Part shown: positions 33,097 through 40,908 of the stretch, one piece after another
Numbering within the stretch: the stretch's first letter is position 1
Layout: each line of letters begins with the position of its first letter
Assembly (NCBI RefSeq): GCF_009796285.1
Contig: NZ_CP047020.1
Coordinates: forward strand, 6,634,001-6,698,000
Direction of reading: 5' to 3'
Source of the DNA: Streptomyces broussonetiae
GTDB taxonomy: Bacteria; Actinomycetota; Actinomycetes; Streptomycetales; Streptomycetaceae
Length of the DNA: 64,000 bases
Made by a program: the position numbers and the translations under genes
The notes under the pieces: generated by a model
What the model saw: the letters and a program-made list of their open reading frames with translations, nothing else
Database searches by the model: none
Told to the model about the DNA's origin: nothing

Positions 33097-33121
33097 GTGC
33101 CCCTTGAGGCAGGGAGAAAAC
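33097..33121 (-). promoter_or_regulatory. SigB/SigH-type promoter of csbD
   Basis: On the minus strand GTTT (33121-33118), 15 nt and GGGCAC (33102-33097) fit the Streptomyces general-stress consensus GNNT-N14-16-GGGTAC/T with one mismatch. It is 31 nt from the csbD start. csbD genes are classic SigB targets in Bacillus, which supports the reading. Confidence 0.5.
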
Positions 33122-33339
33122 CCACCCTGCGGAATGCGCCGATCATGGACGGCCAAGGTCCCGCGGGTCTGGAGGGGTCCCGAGACAGTGGCGGCCCGGC
33201 CAGGGCCGCGGCCTCATCGGCTGGGCCGTCCCTGGGCCGTCCGACGCCGCTCAGCGGCGACCGGTAACGACTGCTAACGACAGTCATAGCGACCACCAGC
33301 CCCAGGTCACCCAAGTGGATCTGCGACACTGGGAGAGCT

Positions 33340-34446
33340 ATGCCTAAGCCCGGAGAACTCACTTTCGTCGCCCCGCGCGGAGCCAAGAAGCCGCCGCGGC
33401 ACCTTGCCGACCTCACGCCCGCCGAGCGCAAGGACGCGGTGGCCGAGATCGGTGAGAAGCCGTTCCGTGCCAAGCAGCTCTCGCAGCACTACTTCGCGCG
33501 GTACGCGCACGACCCGGAGCAGTGGACAGACATCCCCGCCGGATCGCGCGAGAGGCTGCGCGAGGCGCTGTTCCCGGAGCTGATGACGGTCGTCCGGCAT
33601 CTGTCGACCGATCAGGGGACCACGCGCAAGACGCTGTGGCGGCTGTTCGACGGGACGCTCGTCGAGTCCGTGCTGATGCGGTATCCGGACCGGGTCACCA
33701 TGTGCATCAGCTCGCAGGCGGGCTGTGGCATGAACTGCCCGTTCTGCGCCACCGGGCAGGCGGGGCTGGACCGGAATCTGTCCACCGCCGAGATCGTCCA
33801 CCAGATCGTGGACGGGATGCGGGCGCTGCGGGACGGCGAGGTGCCGGGCGGCCCGTCCCGGCTGTCCAACATCGTCTTCATGGGCATGGGCGAGCCGCTC
33901 GCCAACTACAAGCGGGTCGTGGGGGCCATTCGCGCCCTCACCGACCCCGCGCCCGACGGACTCGGGCTCTCGCAGCGCGGGATCACCGTGTCCACCGTCG
34001 GGCTCGTGCCGGCCATCCACCGGTTCGCCGACGAGGGCTTCAAGTGCCGGCTCGCGATCTCCCTGCACGCCCCCGACGACGAGCTGCGTGACACCCTCGT
34101 GCCCGTGAACACGCGGTGGAAGGTGCGCGAGGTGCTGGACGCCGGGTTCGAGTACGTGGAGAAGAGCGGGCGCCGGCTGTCGATCGAGTACGCGCTGATC
34201 CGTGACATCAACGACCAGGCCTGGCGCGGTGACCGGCTCGGCCGACTGCTGCGGGGCAAGCCCGTGCACGTCAACCTGATCCCGCTCAACCCGACGCCGG
34301 GCTCCAAGTGGACCGCCTCCCGGCCCGAGGACGAGAAGGCGTTCGTGGAGGCCATCGCCGCCCACGGCGTGCCCGTCACCGTCCGGGACACCCGGGGCCA
34401 GGAGATCGACGGAGCCTGTGGTCAGCTCGCGGCCACCGAGCGGTAA
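33340..34446 (+). CDS. rlmN: Dual-specificity 23S rRNA/tRNA adenine C2-methyltransferase RlmN
   Basis: A 368-residue radical-SAM enzyme that methylates A2503 of 23S rRNA and A37 of some tRNAs. The [4Fe-4S] motif CGMNCPFC holds Cys129, Cys133 and Cys136. The two catalytic cysteines are visible as Cys122 (MCISSQAGCG) and Cys360 (DGACGQL). Other landmarks are FMGMGEPLANY and SLHAPDDELRDTLVPVN. GGGAGAG precedes ATG 33340. Confidence 0.96.
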   Translation: MPKPGELTFVAPRGAKKPPRHLADLTPAERKDAVAEIGEKPFRAKQLSQHYFARYAHDPEQWTDIPAGSRERLREALFPELMTVVRHLSTDQGTTRKTLWRLFDGTLVESVLMRYPDRVTMCISSQAGCGMNCPFCATGQAGLDRNLSTAEIVHQIVDGMRALRDGEVPGGPSRLSNIVFMGMGEPLANYKRVVGAIRALTDPAPDGLGLSQRGITVSTVGLVPAIHRFADEGFKCRLAISLHAPDDELRDTLVPVNTRWKVREVLDAGFEYVEKSGRRLSIEYALIRDINDQAWRGDRLGRLLRGKPVHVNLIPLNPTPGSKWTASRPEDEKAFVEAIAAHGVPVTVRDTRGQEIDGACGQLAATER

Positions 34447-34510
34447 TCTGGCCCACGTCACTCACATCTTCATATCGACATCTTGTTTCGTATCGACATC
34501 TTCATATTCC

Positions 34511-34606
34511 GACAGGGGAGCGCCACAGCGCTGAGAGTGCGGCAACCGGGCCGCAGACCCTCTGAACCTCGCCCAGGTCATTCTGGGTAGGAAGTTCGGT
34601 CATCAC
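34511..34606 (+). ncRNA. TPP riboswitch (THI element)
   Basis: The conserved aptamer parts occur in order: CAGGGGAGC at 34513, GCTGAGAGTG, GCAGACCCTCTGAACCTC and a closing TTCTGGGTAGGAAGTTCGG to about 34605. It lies 88 nt before a thiamine-binding-protein gene, the expected arrangement. Thiamine pyrophosphate should switch the transporter operon off. Confidence 0.92.
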
Positions 34607-34623
34607 TCGAGCTGTTGCGCCCT

Positions 34624-34653
34624 GCCCGGGTCCTTCCCGCCGAAGGCCCGGGC
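34624..34653 (+). terminator. Expression-platform hairpin after the TPP aptamer
   Basis: GCCCGGG-T-CCTTC (34624-34636) pairs with GAAGG-CCCGGGC (34642-34653) with one bulged T and a 5-nt loop. It sits between aptamer and the AGGAGG at 34680-34685, and could be a terminator or an alternative fold controlled by the aptamer. Confidence 0.55.
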
Positions 34654-34693
34654 GGGGCCGCGTTCTTCCTGGCCAACCCCAGGAGGACATCCA

Positions 34694-35767
34694 GTGCACA
34701 ACAAGACCCTCGTGGCCGTCGCGGTCGGCCTCGGCCTGGTCGGCCTGTCCGCATGCGGATCCGGCAGCGGTACGTCGGCCGCCGACTCCAAGACCGTCAC
34801 CCTCGTCAGCCACGACTCGTGGGCCGTGTCCAAGAACGTGCTCCAGGACTTCGAGAAGAAGACCGGGTACAAGGTCCACGTCCTCAAGGACGGCGACGCC
34901 GGGCAGGCCGTCAACAAGGCGATCCTCACCAAGGACAACCCGCAGGGCGACGTCTTCTTCGGCGTCGACAACACCCTGCTCTCCCGCGCCCTCGACAACG
35001 GCCTCTTCCAGCCGTACCGGGCCAAGGCGCTCGACCAGGTCGGCTCCGCCTACCAGCTCGACAAGGACAAGCACCGCGTCACTCCGGTCGACTACGGCGA
35101 CATCTGCGTCAACTACGACAAGGCGTACTTCAGCAAGCACAAGCTGGCCCCGCCGCAGTCCTTCGCCGACCTGGCCGAGCCGCAGTACAAGAACCTCCTC
35201 GTCACCGAGAACGCCGCCACCTCCTCGCCCGGCCTCGGCTTCCTGCTGGGCAGCGCCGCGCAGTTCGGCGACCAGGGCTGGCCGGACTACTGGAAGAAGC
35301 TCAAGGCCAACGGTGTCAAGGTCGTCGACGGCTGGGAGCAGGCCTACTACCAGGAGTTCTCCGGCTCCTCCGAGGGCAGGAAGGCCGGCGGCGACCGGCC
35401 GCTCGTGGTGTCGTACGCCTCCTCGCCGCCCGCCGAGGTGATCTACGCCAAGAAGCGGCCCGGCACCGCCCCCACCGGTGTGGCGAGCGGCACCTGCTTC
35501 CGGCAGATCGAGTTCGCCGGGCTGCTCAGCAACGCCAAGAACCCCAAGGGCGCCAAGGCGTTCATCGACTTCCTGGTCTCCAAGGAGTTCCAGGAGGACA
35601 TGCCGCTGAACATGTACGTCTACCCGGTGCTGGAGGGAGCCAAGGTGCCCGCCGAGTTCACCGAGTACGGGCCGGCCGCCCGGCACCCCGAGACCATGGC
35701 CCCCGAGAAGATCGCCGCCAACCGGGACCAGTGGGTCAGGTCGTGGACGTCACTCGTCCTGAAGTAG
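34694..35767 (+). CDS. thiB: Thiamine ABC transporter substrate-binding lipoprotein
   Basis: 357 residues from GTG 34694. The lipoprotein signal ends in the lipobox LSAC (MHNKTLVAVAVGLGLVGLSAC). The mature part matches ThiB/TbpA: VTLVSHDSWAVSKNVLQDFEKKTGYKV, GDVFFGVDNTLLSRALDNGLF, VTPVDYGDICVNYDKAYF, SSPGLGFLLGSA and VASGTCFRQIEFAGLL. The TPP riboswitch upstream independently supports thiamine or its phosphates as ligand. Its stop overlaps the permease start. Confidence 0.93.
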   Translation: MHNKTLVAVAVGLGLVGLSACGSGSGTSAADSKTVTLVSHDSWAVSKNVLQDFEKKTGYKVHVLKDGDAGQAVNKAILTKDNPQGDVFFGVDNTLLSRALDNGLFQPYRAKALDQVGSAYQLDKDKHRVTPVDYGDICVNYDKAYFSKHKLAPPQSFADLAEPQYKNLLVTENAATSSPGLGFLLGSAAQFGDQGWPDYWKKLKANGVKVVDGWEQAYYQEFSGSSEGRKAGGDRPLVVSYASSPPAEVIYAKKRPGTAPTGVASGTCFRQIEFAGLLSNAKNPKGAKAFIDFLVSKEFQEDMPLNMYVYPVLEGAKVPAEFTEYGPAARHPETMAPEKIAANRDQWVRSWTSLVLK

Positions 35768-37407
35768 CGGGATCGCGGCGGGGAAACGCGGCGCGGCTCG
35801 GGCTGATGGCCCTGCCCGTCGCGTTCTTCGCGCTGTTCTTCGCATGGCCCGTGGCCGCGATCGTGGCGCGCGGCCTCAAGGTGGACGGCGCCTGGCAGTT
35901 CGGGCGGGTCGCGGACGTGGTCACGCAGCCGGACATCCGGCACGTGCTGTGGTTCACCACCTGGCAGGCGCTCGCCTCCACCGCGCTCACCCTGCTCCTC
36001 GCCCTGCCCGCCGCCTACGTCTTCGCGCGCCTGGACTTCCCCGGCAAACAGGTGCTGCGGGCCGTCGTCACCGTCCCCTTCGTGCTGCCCACGGTCGTCG
36101 CGGGCACGGCCTTCCTCGCCCTGGTCGGTCGGGGCGGCCTGCTGGACGACCTGTGGGGCGTACGGCTGGACACCACGGTGTGGGCGATCCTGCTGGCGCA
36201 CGTCTTCTTCAACTACGCCGTCGTCGTACGGACCGTCGGCGGACTGTGGGCGCAGCTCGACCCCCGGCAGGAGGAGGCCGCCCGGATGCTGGGCGCCTCG
36301 CCGCTCGGCGCCTGGCGCAAGGTCACCCTGCCGGCGCTCGTGCCCGCCGTGGCCGCCGCCGCGCTGATGGTGTTCCTGTTCACCTTCACCTCCTTCGGCG
36401 TCGTCCAGATCCTCGGCGGGCCCACCTTCTCCACCCTCGAGGTCGAGATCTACCGGCAGACCTCCGAGATCTTCGACCTCTCCACGGCCGCCGTCCTCAC
36501 CCTTCTGCAGTTCGCCGCCGTCGGCGCGATCCTCGCCGTGCACGCGTGGACCGTACGGCGCCGGGAGAGCACCCTGCGACTCGTCGACCCCAAGGTCACC
36601 ACCCGCCGCCCGCGCGGCTCCGGGCAGTGGGCGCTGCTCGCCGGGGTGCTCGTCACCATCGCGCTGCTCCTCGTACTGCCGCTCGCCGTTCTCGTCCAAC
36701 GCTCGCTGGACGCACCTGGCTTGGGCTACTACCGGGCGCTTGCGGACTCCGACGGCGGTACGTTCCTGGTGGCGCCGATCCACGCGGTGTGGACCTCCCT
36801 CCAGTACGCCGCCGCCGCCACCGCCATCGCCGTCGTGATCGGAGGGCTCGCCGCCGCCGCGCTCGCCCGCCGGGACGCCGGACGGCTGGTCCGCGGCTTC
36901 GACGCGCTGCTGATGCTGCCGCTCGGCGTGTCCGCCGTGACCGTCGGCTTCGGCTTCCTGATCGCGCTCGACAAGCCGCCGCTGGACCTCAGGCAGTCCT
37001 GGATTCTGGTCCCGCTCGCACAGGCGCTGGTCGGTGCCCCCTTCGTCGTACGGACCATGCTGCCCGTGCTGCGTGCGGTGGACGGCCGGCTGCGGGAGGC
37101 CGCGGCCGTGCTCGGAGCCTCGCCCTGGCGGGTGTGGCGCGAGGTGGACCTGCCGCTGGTGCGGCGGGCACTGCTGGTGGCGGCCGGGTTCGCGTTCGCC
37201 GTCTCGCTCGGCGAGTTCGGGGCGACCGTGTTCATCGCCCGGCCCGACAACCCCACGCTCCCGGTCGCCGTGGCCCGGCTGCTCAGCCGCCCCGGAGACC
37301 TCAACTACGGCCAGGCGATGGCCCTTTCGACCATTCTGATGGTGGTGTGCGCCGCCGCCCTGCTCCTCCTGGAGCGGCTGCGCACCGACCGGACGGGGGA
37401 GTTCTAG
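35743..37407 (+). CDS. thiP: Thiamine ABC transporter permease
   Basis: A 554-residue fused permease with two binding-protein-dependent inner-membrane domains: EAARMLGASPLGAWRKVTLPALVPA (first EAA loop, about residue 180) and EAAAVLGASPWRVWREVDLPLVRRA (second, about 450). About 12 membrane spans, including MALPVAFFALFFAWPVAAIV at the N-terminus. GTG 35743 gives a 25-nt overlap with thiB; GTG 35731 is also possible. It partners with the ATPase that starts directly after its stop. Confidence 0.92.
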   Translation: MDVTRPEVAGSRRGNAARLGLMALPVAFFALFFAWPVAAIVARGLKVDGAWQFGRVADVVTQPDIRHVLWFTTWQALASTALTLLLALPAAYVFARLDFPGKQVLRAVVTVPFVLPTVVAGTAFLALVGRGGLLDDLWGVRLDTTVWAILLAHVFFNYAVVVRTVGGLWAQLDPRQEEAARMLGASPLGAWRKVTLPALVPAVAAAALMVFLFTFTSFGVVQILGGPTFSTLEVEIYRQTSEIFDLSTAAVLTLLQFAAVGAILAVHAWTVRRRESTLRLVDPKVTTRRPRGSGQWALLAGVLVTIALLLVLPLAVLVQRSLDAPGLGYYRALADSDGGTFLVAPIHAVWTSLQYAAAATAIAVVIGGLAAAALARRDAGRLVRGFDALLMLPLGVSAVTVGFGFLIALDKPPLDLRQSWILVPLAQALVGAPFVVRTMLPVLRAVDGRLREAAAVLGASPWRVWREVDLPLVRRALLVAAGFAFAVSLGEFGATVFIARPDNPTLPVAVARLLSRPGDLNYGQAMALSTILMVVCAAALLLLERLRTDRTGEF

Positions 37408-38430
37408 ATGCTGCTCAGCCTCGATGCCGCGACCGTGCGCCTCGGCGGGCGGGCGGTCCTCGACACCGTCGATCTGGGCGTCGCCGAGCACGAGGTGGTG
37501 TGCGTGCTCGGGCCCAGCGGCAGCGGGAAGTCGACCCTGCTGCGGGCGGTCGCCGGGCTGCAGCCCCTGTCCGGCGGACGGGTGCTGCTCGACGGCCACG
37601 ACCAGTCGGGCAGGCCCGCGCACAAGCGGGGCGTCGGCCTGATGTTCCAGGACCACCAGCTCTTCCCGCAGCGCGATGTCGGCGCGAACGTGGCCTTCGG
37701 GCTGCGCATGCACGGCATCGCCAAGGGGGAACGGGACGCCGAGGTCGGGCAGTTGCTGGAGCTGGTCGGACTGCCCGGGGCGGCACGGCGGGCCGTGGCC
37801 TCCCTGTCCGGCGGCGAGCAGCAGCGCGTGGCACTCGCCCGGGCGCTGGCGCCGAGACCCCGGCTGCTCATGCTGGACGAGCCGCTCGGCCAGCTCGACC
37901 GCTCGCTCAGGGAACGCCTGGTGGTCGAACTGCGGGAACTTTTCGGCCGGTTGGGCACCACCGTGCTCGCCGTGACCCACGACCAGGGCGAGGCGTTCGC
38001 GCTGGCCGACCGGGTGGTGGTGATGCGGGACGGACGGATCGCCCAGTCCGGCACCCCGCTCGACGTCTGGCAGCGGCCCGCCGACGCGTTCGTGGCCCGC
38101 TTCCTCGGCTTCGACAACCTGGTCGAGGCGACCGTCACCGGCACGGCCGCCGACGGCCCCTGGGGCAAACTGCCGGTGCCCGACGGCTCCGCGCAGGGCG
38201 CGCGCACCGTGCTGGTCCGGCCTGCCGGTGTACGGCTCGTGGCGGCCGACACGGGCCTGACCTGCACGGTGGCCGCCCGCACCTTCAAGGGCACCCATGT
38301 GGCCGTCCACCTCCAGCCGGGGGAGGGGCAGCCGCGCCTGGAGGCCGCCTGTGCACTGCGGGACGCGCCCGAGGTCGGGGACGAGGTCGGCGTGGAGTTC
38401 GACGCGGCCGAAATCGTCGTGCTCGGCTGA
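37408..38430 (+). CDS. Thiamine ABC transporter ATP-binding protein
   Basis: 340 residues. Walker A is LGPSGSGKSTLL (about residue 34), the Q-loop is MFQDHQLFPQRDVGANVAFG, the signature LSGGEQQRVALARALA, Walker B LLMLDEPLGQLD and the H-loop TVLAVTHDQGEAFA. A C-terminal TOBE-like domain of about 100 residues follows, which makes it longer than E. coli ThiQ (232 aa) and more like PotA/FbpC. It is the last gene of the riboswitch-controlled operon and begins immediately after the permease stop. Confidence 0.9.
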   Translation: MLLSLDAATVRLGGRAVLDTVDLGVAEHEVVCVLGPSGSGKSTLLRAVAGLQPLSGGRVLLDGHDQSGRPAHKRGVGLMFQDHQLFPQRDVGANVAFGLRMHGIAKGERDAEVGQLLELVGLPGAARRAVASLSGGEQQRVALARALAPRPRLLMLDEPLGQLDRSLRERLVVELRELFGRLGTTVLAVTHDQGEAFALADRVVVMRDGRIAQSGTPLDVWQRPADAFVARFLGFDNLVEATVTGTAADGPWGKLPVPDGSAQGARTVLVRPAGVRLVAADTGLTCTVAARTFKGTHVAVHLQPGEGQPRLEAACALRDAPEVGDEVGVEFDAAEIVVLG

Positions 38431-38442
38431 TCAACGGCGGCT

Positions 38443-38448
38443 TAGGGT
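38443..38448 (+). promoter_or_regulatory. -10 element (TAGGGT) of a probable leaderless promoter
   Basis: TAGGGT is 7 nt before ATG 38456, too close for a normal leader with ribosome binding site. No clear -35 is visible. Only 25 nt separate this gene from the thiamine operon. Confidence 0.4.
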
Positions 38449-38455
38449 GAGGGCC

Positions 38456-39253
38456 ATGACTTTGCTTGCGCATGACCGTTACTGTGATGAAATCGCCCAC
38501 CAGGTCGAGCAGTTGAGGTCCGTGGTGACCTCCGGCGCCGACCTGTCCGCGACGGTGCCGACCTGCCCGGACTGGTCGCTGGAAGACCTCGTACGGCATA
38601 TGGGGGGTGCCCTGCGCTGGGTCGACGCCCTGGTGCGCAGCAGGGCGCAGGAGAACATCCCGGCCGAGCGGATCCCGCTGGCGGGTGGACCGGAGGAGCG
38701 GGGCGACGCGGCCGCCTTGGAGAAGTGGCTCGCGCAGACCGGGGACCTGGTCGTCGGCGCGCTGCGCGAGGCCGGGCCGGACGCCCACGTGTGGGCCTGG
38801 GCCGGAGTGTCGAACGCGGGGTTCTGGGCGCGCCGGATGGCCCACGAGATCACCGTGCACCGCGCCGACGCCACGCTGGCGGCCGGGCTGCCGTACGAGG
38901 TCGCGCCGGACGTCGCCGCGGACGCGGTGGACGAGTGGCTCCAGATCGTTCAGTGGGCGCAGCGGACCCTGCCCAAGGACCCGGTGCGGGAGCTGCGCCG
39001 GCCGGGCGCCAGCATCCATCTGCACGCCACCGACACCGGGCCGGCGCTGGACGCCGAGTGGCTCATCGACCTGGACGGGGAGGTGATCGACTGGCGGCGC
39101 GGACACGAGAAGGCCACGGTCGCCCTGCGCGGCCCGCTCACCTCCGTACTCCTCGCCTTCTACCGCCGGCTGCCGTTGGACACCCCCGGGCTGGAGGTCC
39201 TCGGTGAGCGCGAGCTGCTGGAGTTCTGGCTGGAACGCTCGACGTTCGGCTGA
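38456..39253 (+). CDS. Maleylpyruvate isomerase family mycothiol-dependent enzyme
   Basis: 265 residues of the DinB-like TIGR03083 type. The N-terminus (CDEIAHQVEQLRSVVTSGADLSATVPTCPDWSLEDLVRHMGGALRW) carries the first metal-binding His, and ARRMAHEITVHRADATLAAG supplies the other His residues. The C-terminal SCP2-like part runs to LEFWLERSTFG. Such enzymes use mycothiol as thiol cofactor; the substrate is not predictable. It is probably transcribed on its own. Confidence 0.85.
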   Translation: MTLLAHDRYCDEIAHQVEQLRSVVTSGADLSATVPTCPDWSLEDLVRHMGGALRWVDALVRSRAQENIPAERIPLAGGPEERGDAAALEKWLAQTGDLVVGALREAGPDAHVWAWAGVSNAGFWARRMAHEITVHRADATLAAGLPYEVAPDVAADAVDEWLQIVQWAQRTLPKDPVRELRRPGASIHLHATDTGPALDAEWLIDLDGEVIDWRRGHEKATVALRGPLTSVLLAFYRRLPLDTPGLEVLGERELLEFWLERSTFG

Positions 39254-39272
39254 TCGATCTTCGGGCACACGA

Positions 39273-39311
39273 CCGCGGCCCGTCCCCTGGGGACAGGGGA
39301 ACGGGCCGCGG
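39273..39311. terminator. Bidirectional terminator
   Basis: CCGCGGCCCGTCCCC (39273-39287) pairs with GGGGAACGGGCCGCGG (39296-39311) with one bulge and an 8-nt loop, between two convergent genes. Confidence 0.85.
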
Positions 39312-39333
39312 AAGCGAGCGGAGGAGCGAGGGG

Positions 39334-40029
39334 TCAGCTGTCGCCGCGCGCCCCGCGACGGCGCATGCCGAAGAAGACGGCGCCACCGCCGACGACGACC
39401 AGCGCGCCCGCGAGGCCGGCGATCAGGCCGGTGTTGGAGTTCGCACCGGTCTCGGCGAGGTTCGAGCTGCCGGCCGCCGGGGACGGCGCGTTGCTCGGGG
39501 CGGCGCTCGCCGGGGCGGAGTTGGAGGCGGAGTCCGACGGCGTCGGGGTCGGCGACTGGGCCGGGGCGGACTTCGACGGTGACGGCTTCGGCGTCGAGGA
39601 GGCCGGCGGGGTCGGGGTGGAGCCGGCGGTCTTGCAGGCGGCGGACGGCGCCGTCAGGCCGTTCTCGATGTCCTCGTCGACGATGTTGGCTGCCTTGACG
39701 TGGACGCGGTACGTCGCGTTCGGCTTCCAGTCCTCGGAGAAGGTGACCGGAGCGCCCTCGGCGGAGCCCTTGACCTCCTGCTTGCCGATCTGCGTCTCGA
39801 CCCCGCCGTTGTTCTTGAGGAACACGGTGATGGTGGCCGGGGTGCCGGAGGCGTCGGTGTCGGTGACGACGATGATGCCCTTGTCGCCGTCGCACTTGGC
39901 TTCGGCCTTGAAGTCACGGATGTTGCACGCGAGCGCGGAGCTGGACAGGCCCAGCACTACGGCGGCGGAGGCGGAGGCAACACCCAGGATGCGCACGGAA
40001 CGGCGTGCGCTGCGGCGAGTTATGGACAC
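39334..40029 (-). CDS. LAETG-anchored cell-surface protein
   Basis: 231 residues from GTG 40029, with AAAGGAC upstream. Signal peptide MSITRRSARRSVRILGVASA to SSSALA, then a small beta-rich domain with two Cys (CNIRDFKAEAKCDGDKGIIVV; ...SAACKTA). A Pro/Ser/Thr-rich wall-spanning region of about 50 residues follows. The sorting signal LAETG comes next, then a TM (TGLIAGLAGALVVVGGGAVFF) and RRRGARGDS. LAxTG is the motif of class E sortases in Streptomyces, so it should be covalently linked to peptidoglycan. Function unknown. Confidence 0.88.
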   Translation of the reverse strand: MSITRRSARRSVRILGVASASAAVVLGLSSSALACNIRDFKAEAKCDGDKGIIVVTDTDASGTPATITVFLKNNGGVETQIGKQEVKGSAEGAPVTFSEDWKPNATYRVHVKAANIVDEDIENGLTAPSAACKTAGSTPTPPASSTPKPSPSKSAPAQSPTPTPSDSASNSAPASAAPSNAPSPAAGSSNLAETGANSNTGLIAGLAGALVVVGGGAVFFGMRRRGARGDS

Positions 40030-40388
40030 GTTTGTCCTTTACAGAGTGCACAACTGCGGGGGGTTGAAGAGGAGTTGGGGCGACAGATGAGGTGAGGCCC
40101 CAGCCTCCCCAGGAGGCTCACAGGTCTATAAGCGCTCCGTAAGCAGTGTCAATGCATATGCCGTCAGCGGTTGTTGCCTTTGCCTTCTTATTAACTGCTG
40201 AGACGTTTGATCGTGTCCCGCACCTGCTCGATCCGGTCAACCGGGGCCATACGGGACGCCATTGGCCGGCGGGCCGCCCTCGTGGGCGGCGTGGGCCTGT
40301 AGTGGACGCGGGCGCCGCGGTGCGCCTGGCGGAGGCGGGTGCCGGATCCACCCGCCCGTGCCAGGCGCGGCTGTTCGGCCGGAAACGG
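40030..40388. other. Intergenic region before the LAETG gene
   Basis: Both flanking genes are on the minus strand. The part 40030-40145 must hold the LAETG gene promoter. The middle (40146-40215) is AT-rich for this genome. I see no supported gene, and frames here have no convincing start or homology. Confidence 0.5.
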
Positions 40389-40796
40389 TCAGCCCTGCAC
40401 CGCGGCCGGGTCCATCCACATGACTTCCCAGGTGTGGCCGTCGAGGTCGTCGAAGACACGGCCGTACATGAATCCGTGGTCCTGGGTCGGGCCGGTCTCC
40501 GTGCCGCCCGCAGCGACCGCCTTGCCGACCAGCTCGTCGACCTCGGCGCGGCTCTGCGCGCTCAGACAGACCAGCACCTCGCTGGTCTTCGTGGCGTCGG
40601 CGATCTCCTTCTTGGTGAAGGTCGCGTAGAACGGCTTGGTGAGCAGCATCGCGACGATGGTGTCGCTGATCACCACGGAGGCCGCCTGCTCGTTGCTGAA
40701 CTGGGGGTTGATGGTGTAGCCCAGCTCGGTGAAGAACTTCTTCGAGGCATCGAGGTCGTTCACGGGCAGGTTCACGAAGATCATCTGCTGGTACAT
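40389..40796 (-). CDS. VOC family protein (glyoxalase/bleomycin-resistance fold)
   Basis: 135 residues from ATG 40796. MIFVNLPVNDLDASKKFFTELGYTINPQFSNEQAASVVISDTI opens the first beta-alpha-beta module and GFMYGRVFDDLDGHTWEVMWMD closes the second, as in PhnB/YaeR-like lactoylglutathione lyase relatives. Metal-binding residues are partly present (Glu in WEVMW). Substrate unknown. The long upstream frame extension is not used because the start matches the family. Confidence 0.88.
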   Translation of the reverse strand: MYQQMIFVNLPVNDLDASKKFFTELGYTINPQFSNEQAASVVISDTIVAMLLTKPFYATFTKKEIADATKTSEVLVCLSAQSRAEVDELVGKAVAAGGTETGPTQDHGFMYGRVFDDLDGHTWEVMWMDPAAVQG

Positions 40797-40908
40797 GAGG
40801 GGCTCTCCCGTCAGGGGTTCGTGCCGGTGTCCGGTGCGTTCGGTGGGTAGACCGGGGGCCCGATTCGAACTCATCGGCGACCGGAGATCTTTTTTCGACA
40901 GATTCTCT

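Noticed and set aside
35620..38310. 896-codon minus-strand frame opposite the thiamine transporter genes
   Set aside because: It is antisense to thiB-thiP and the ATPase, which have full family motifs. The frame itself is low-complexity Gly/Glu/His/Gln.
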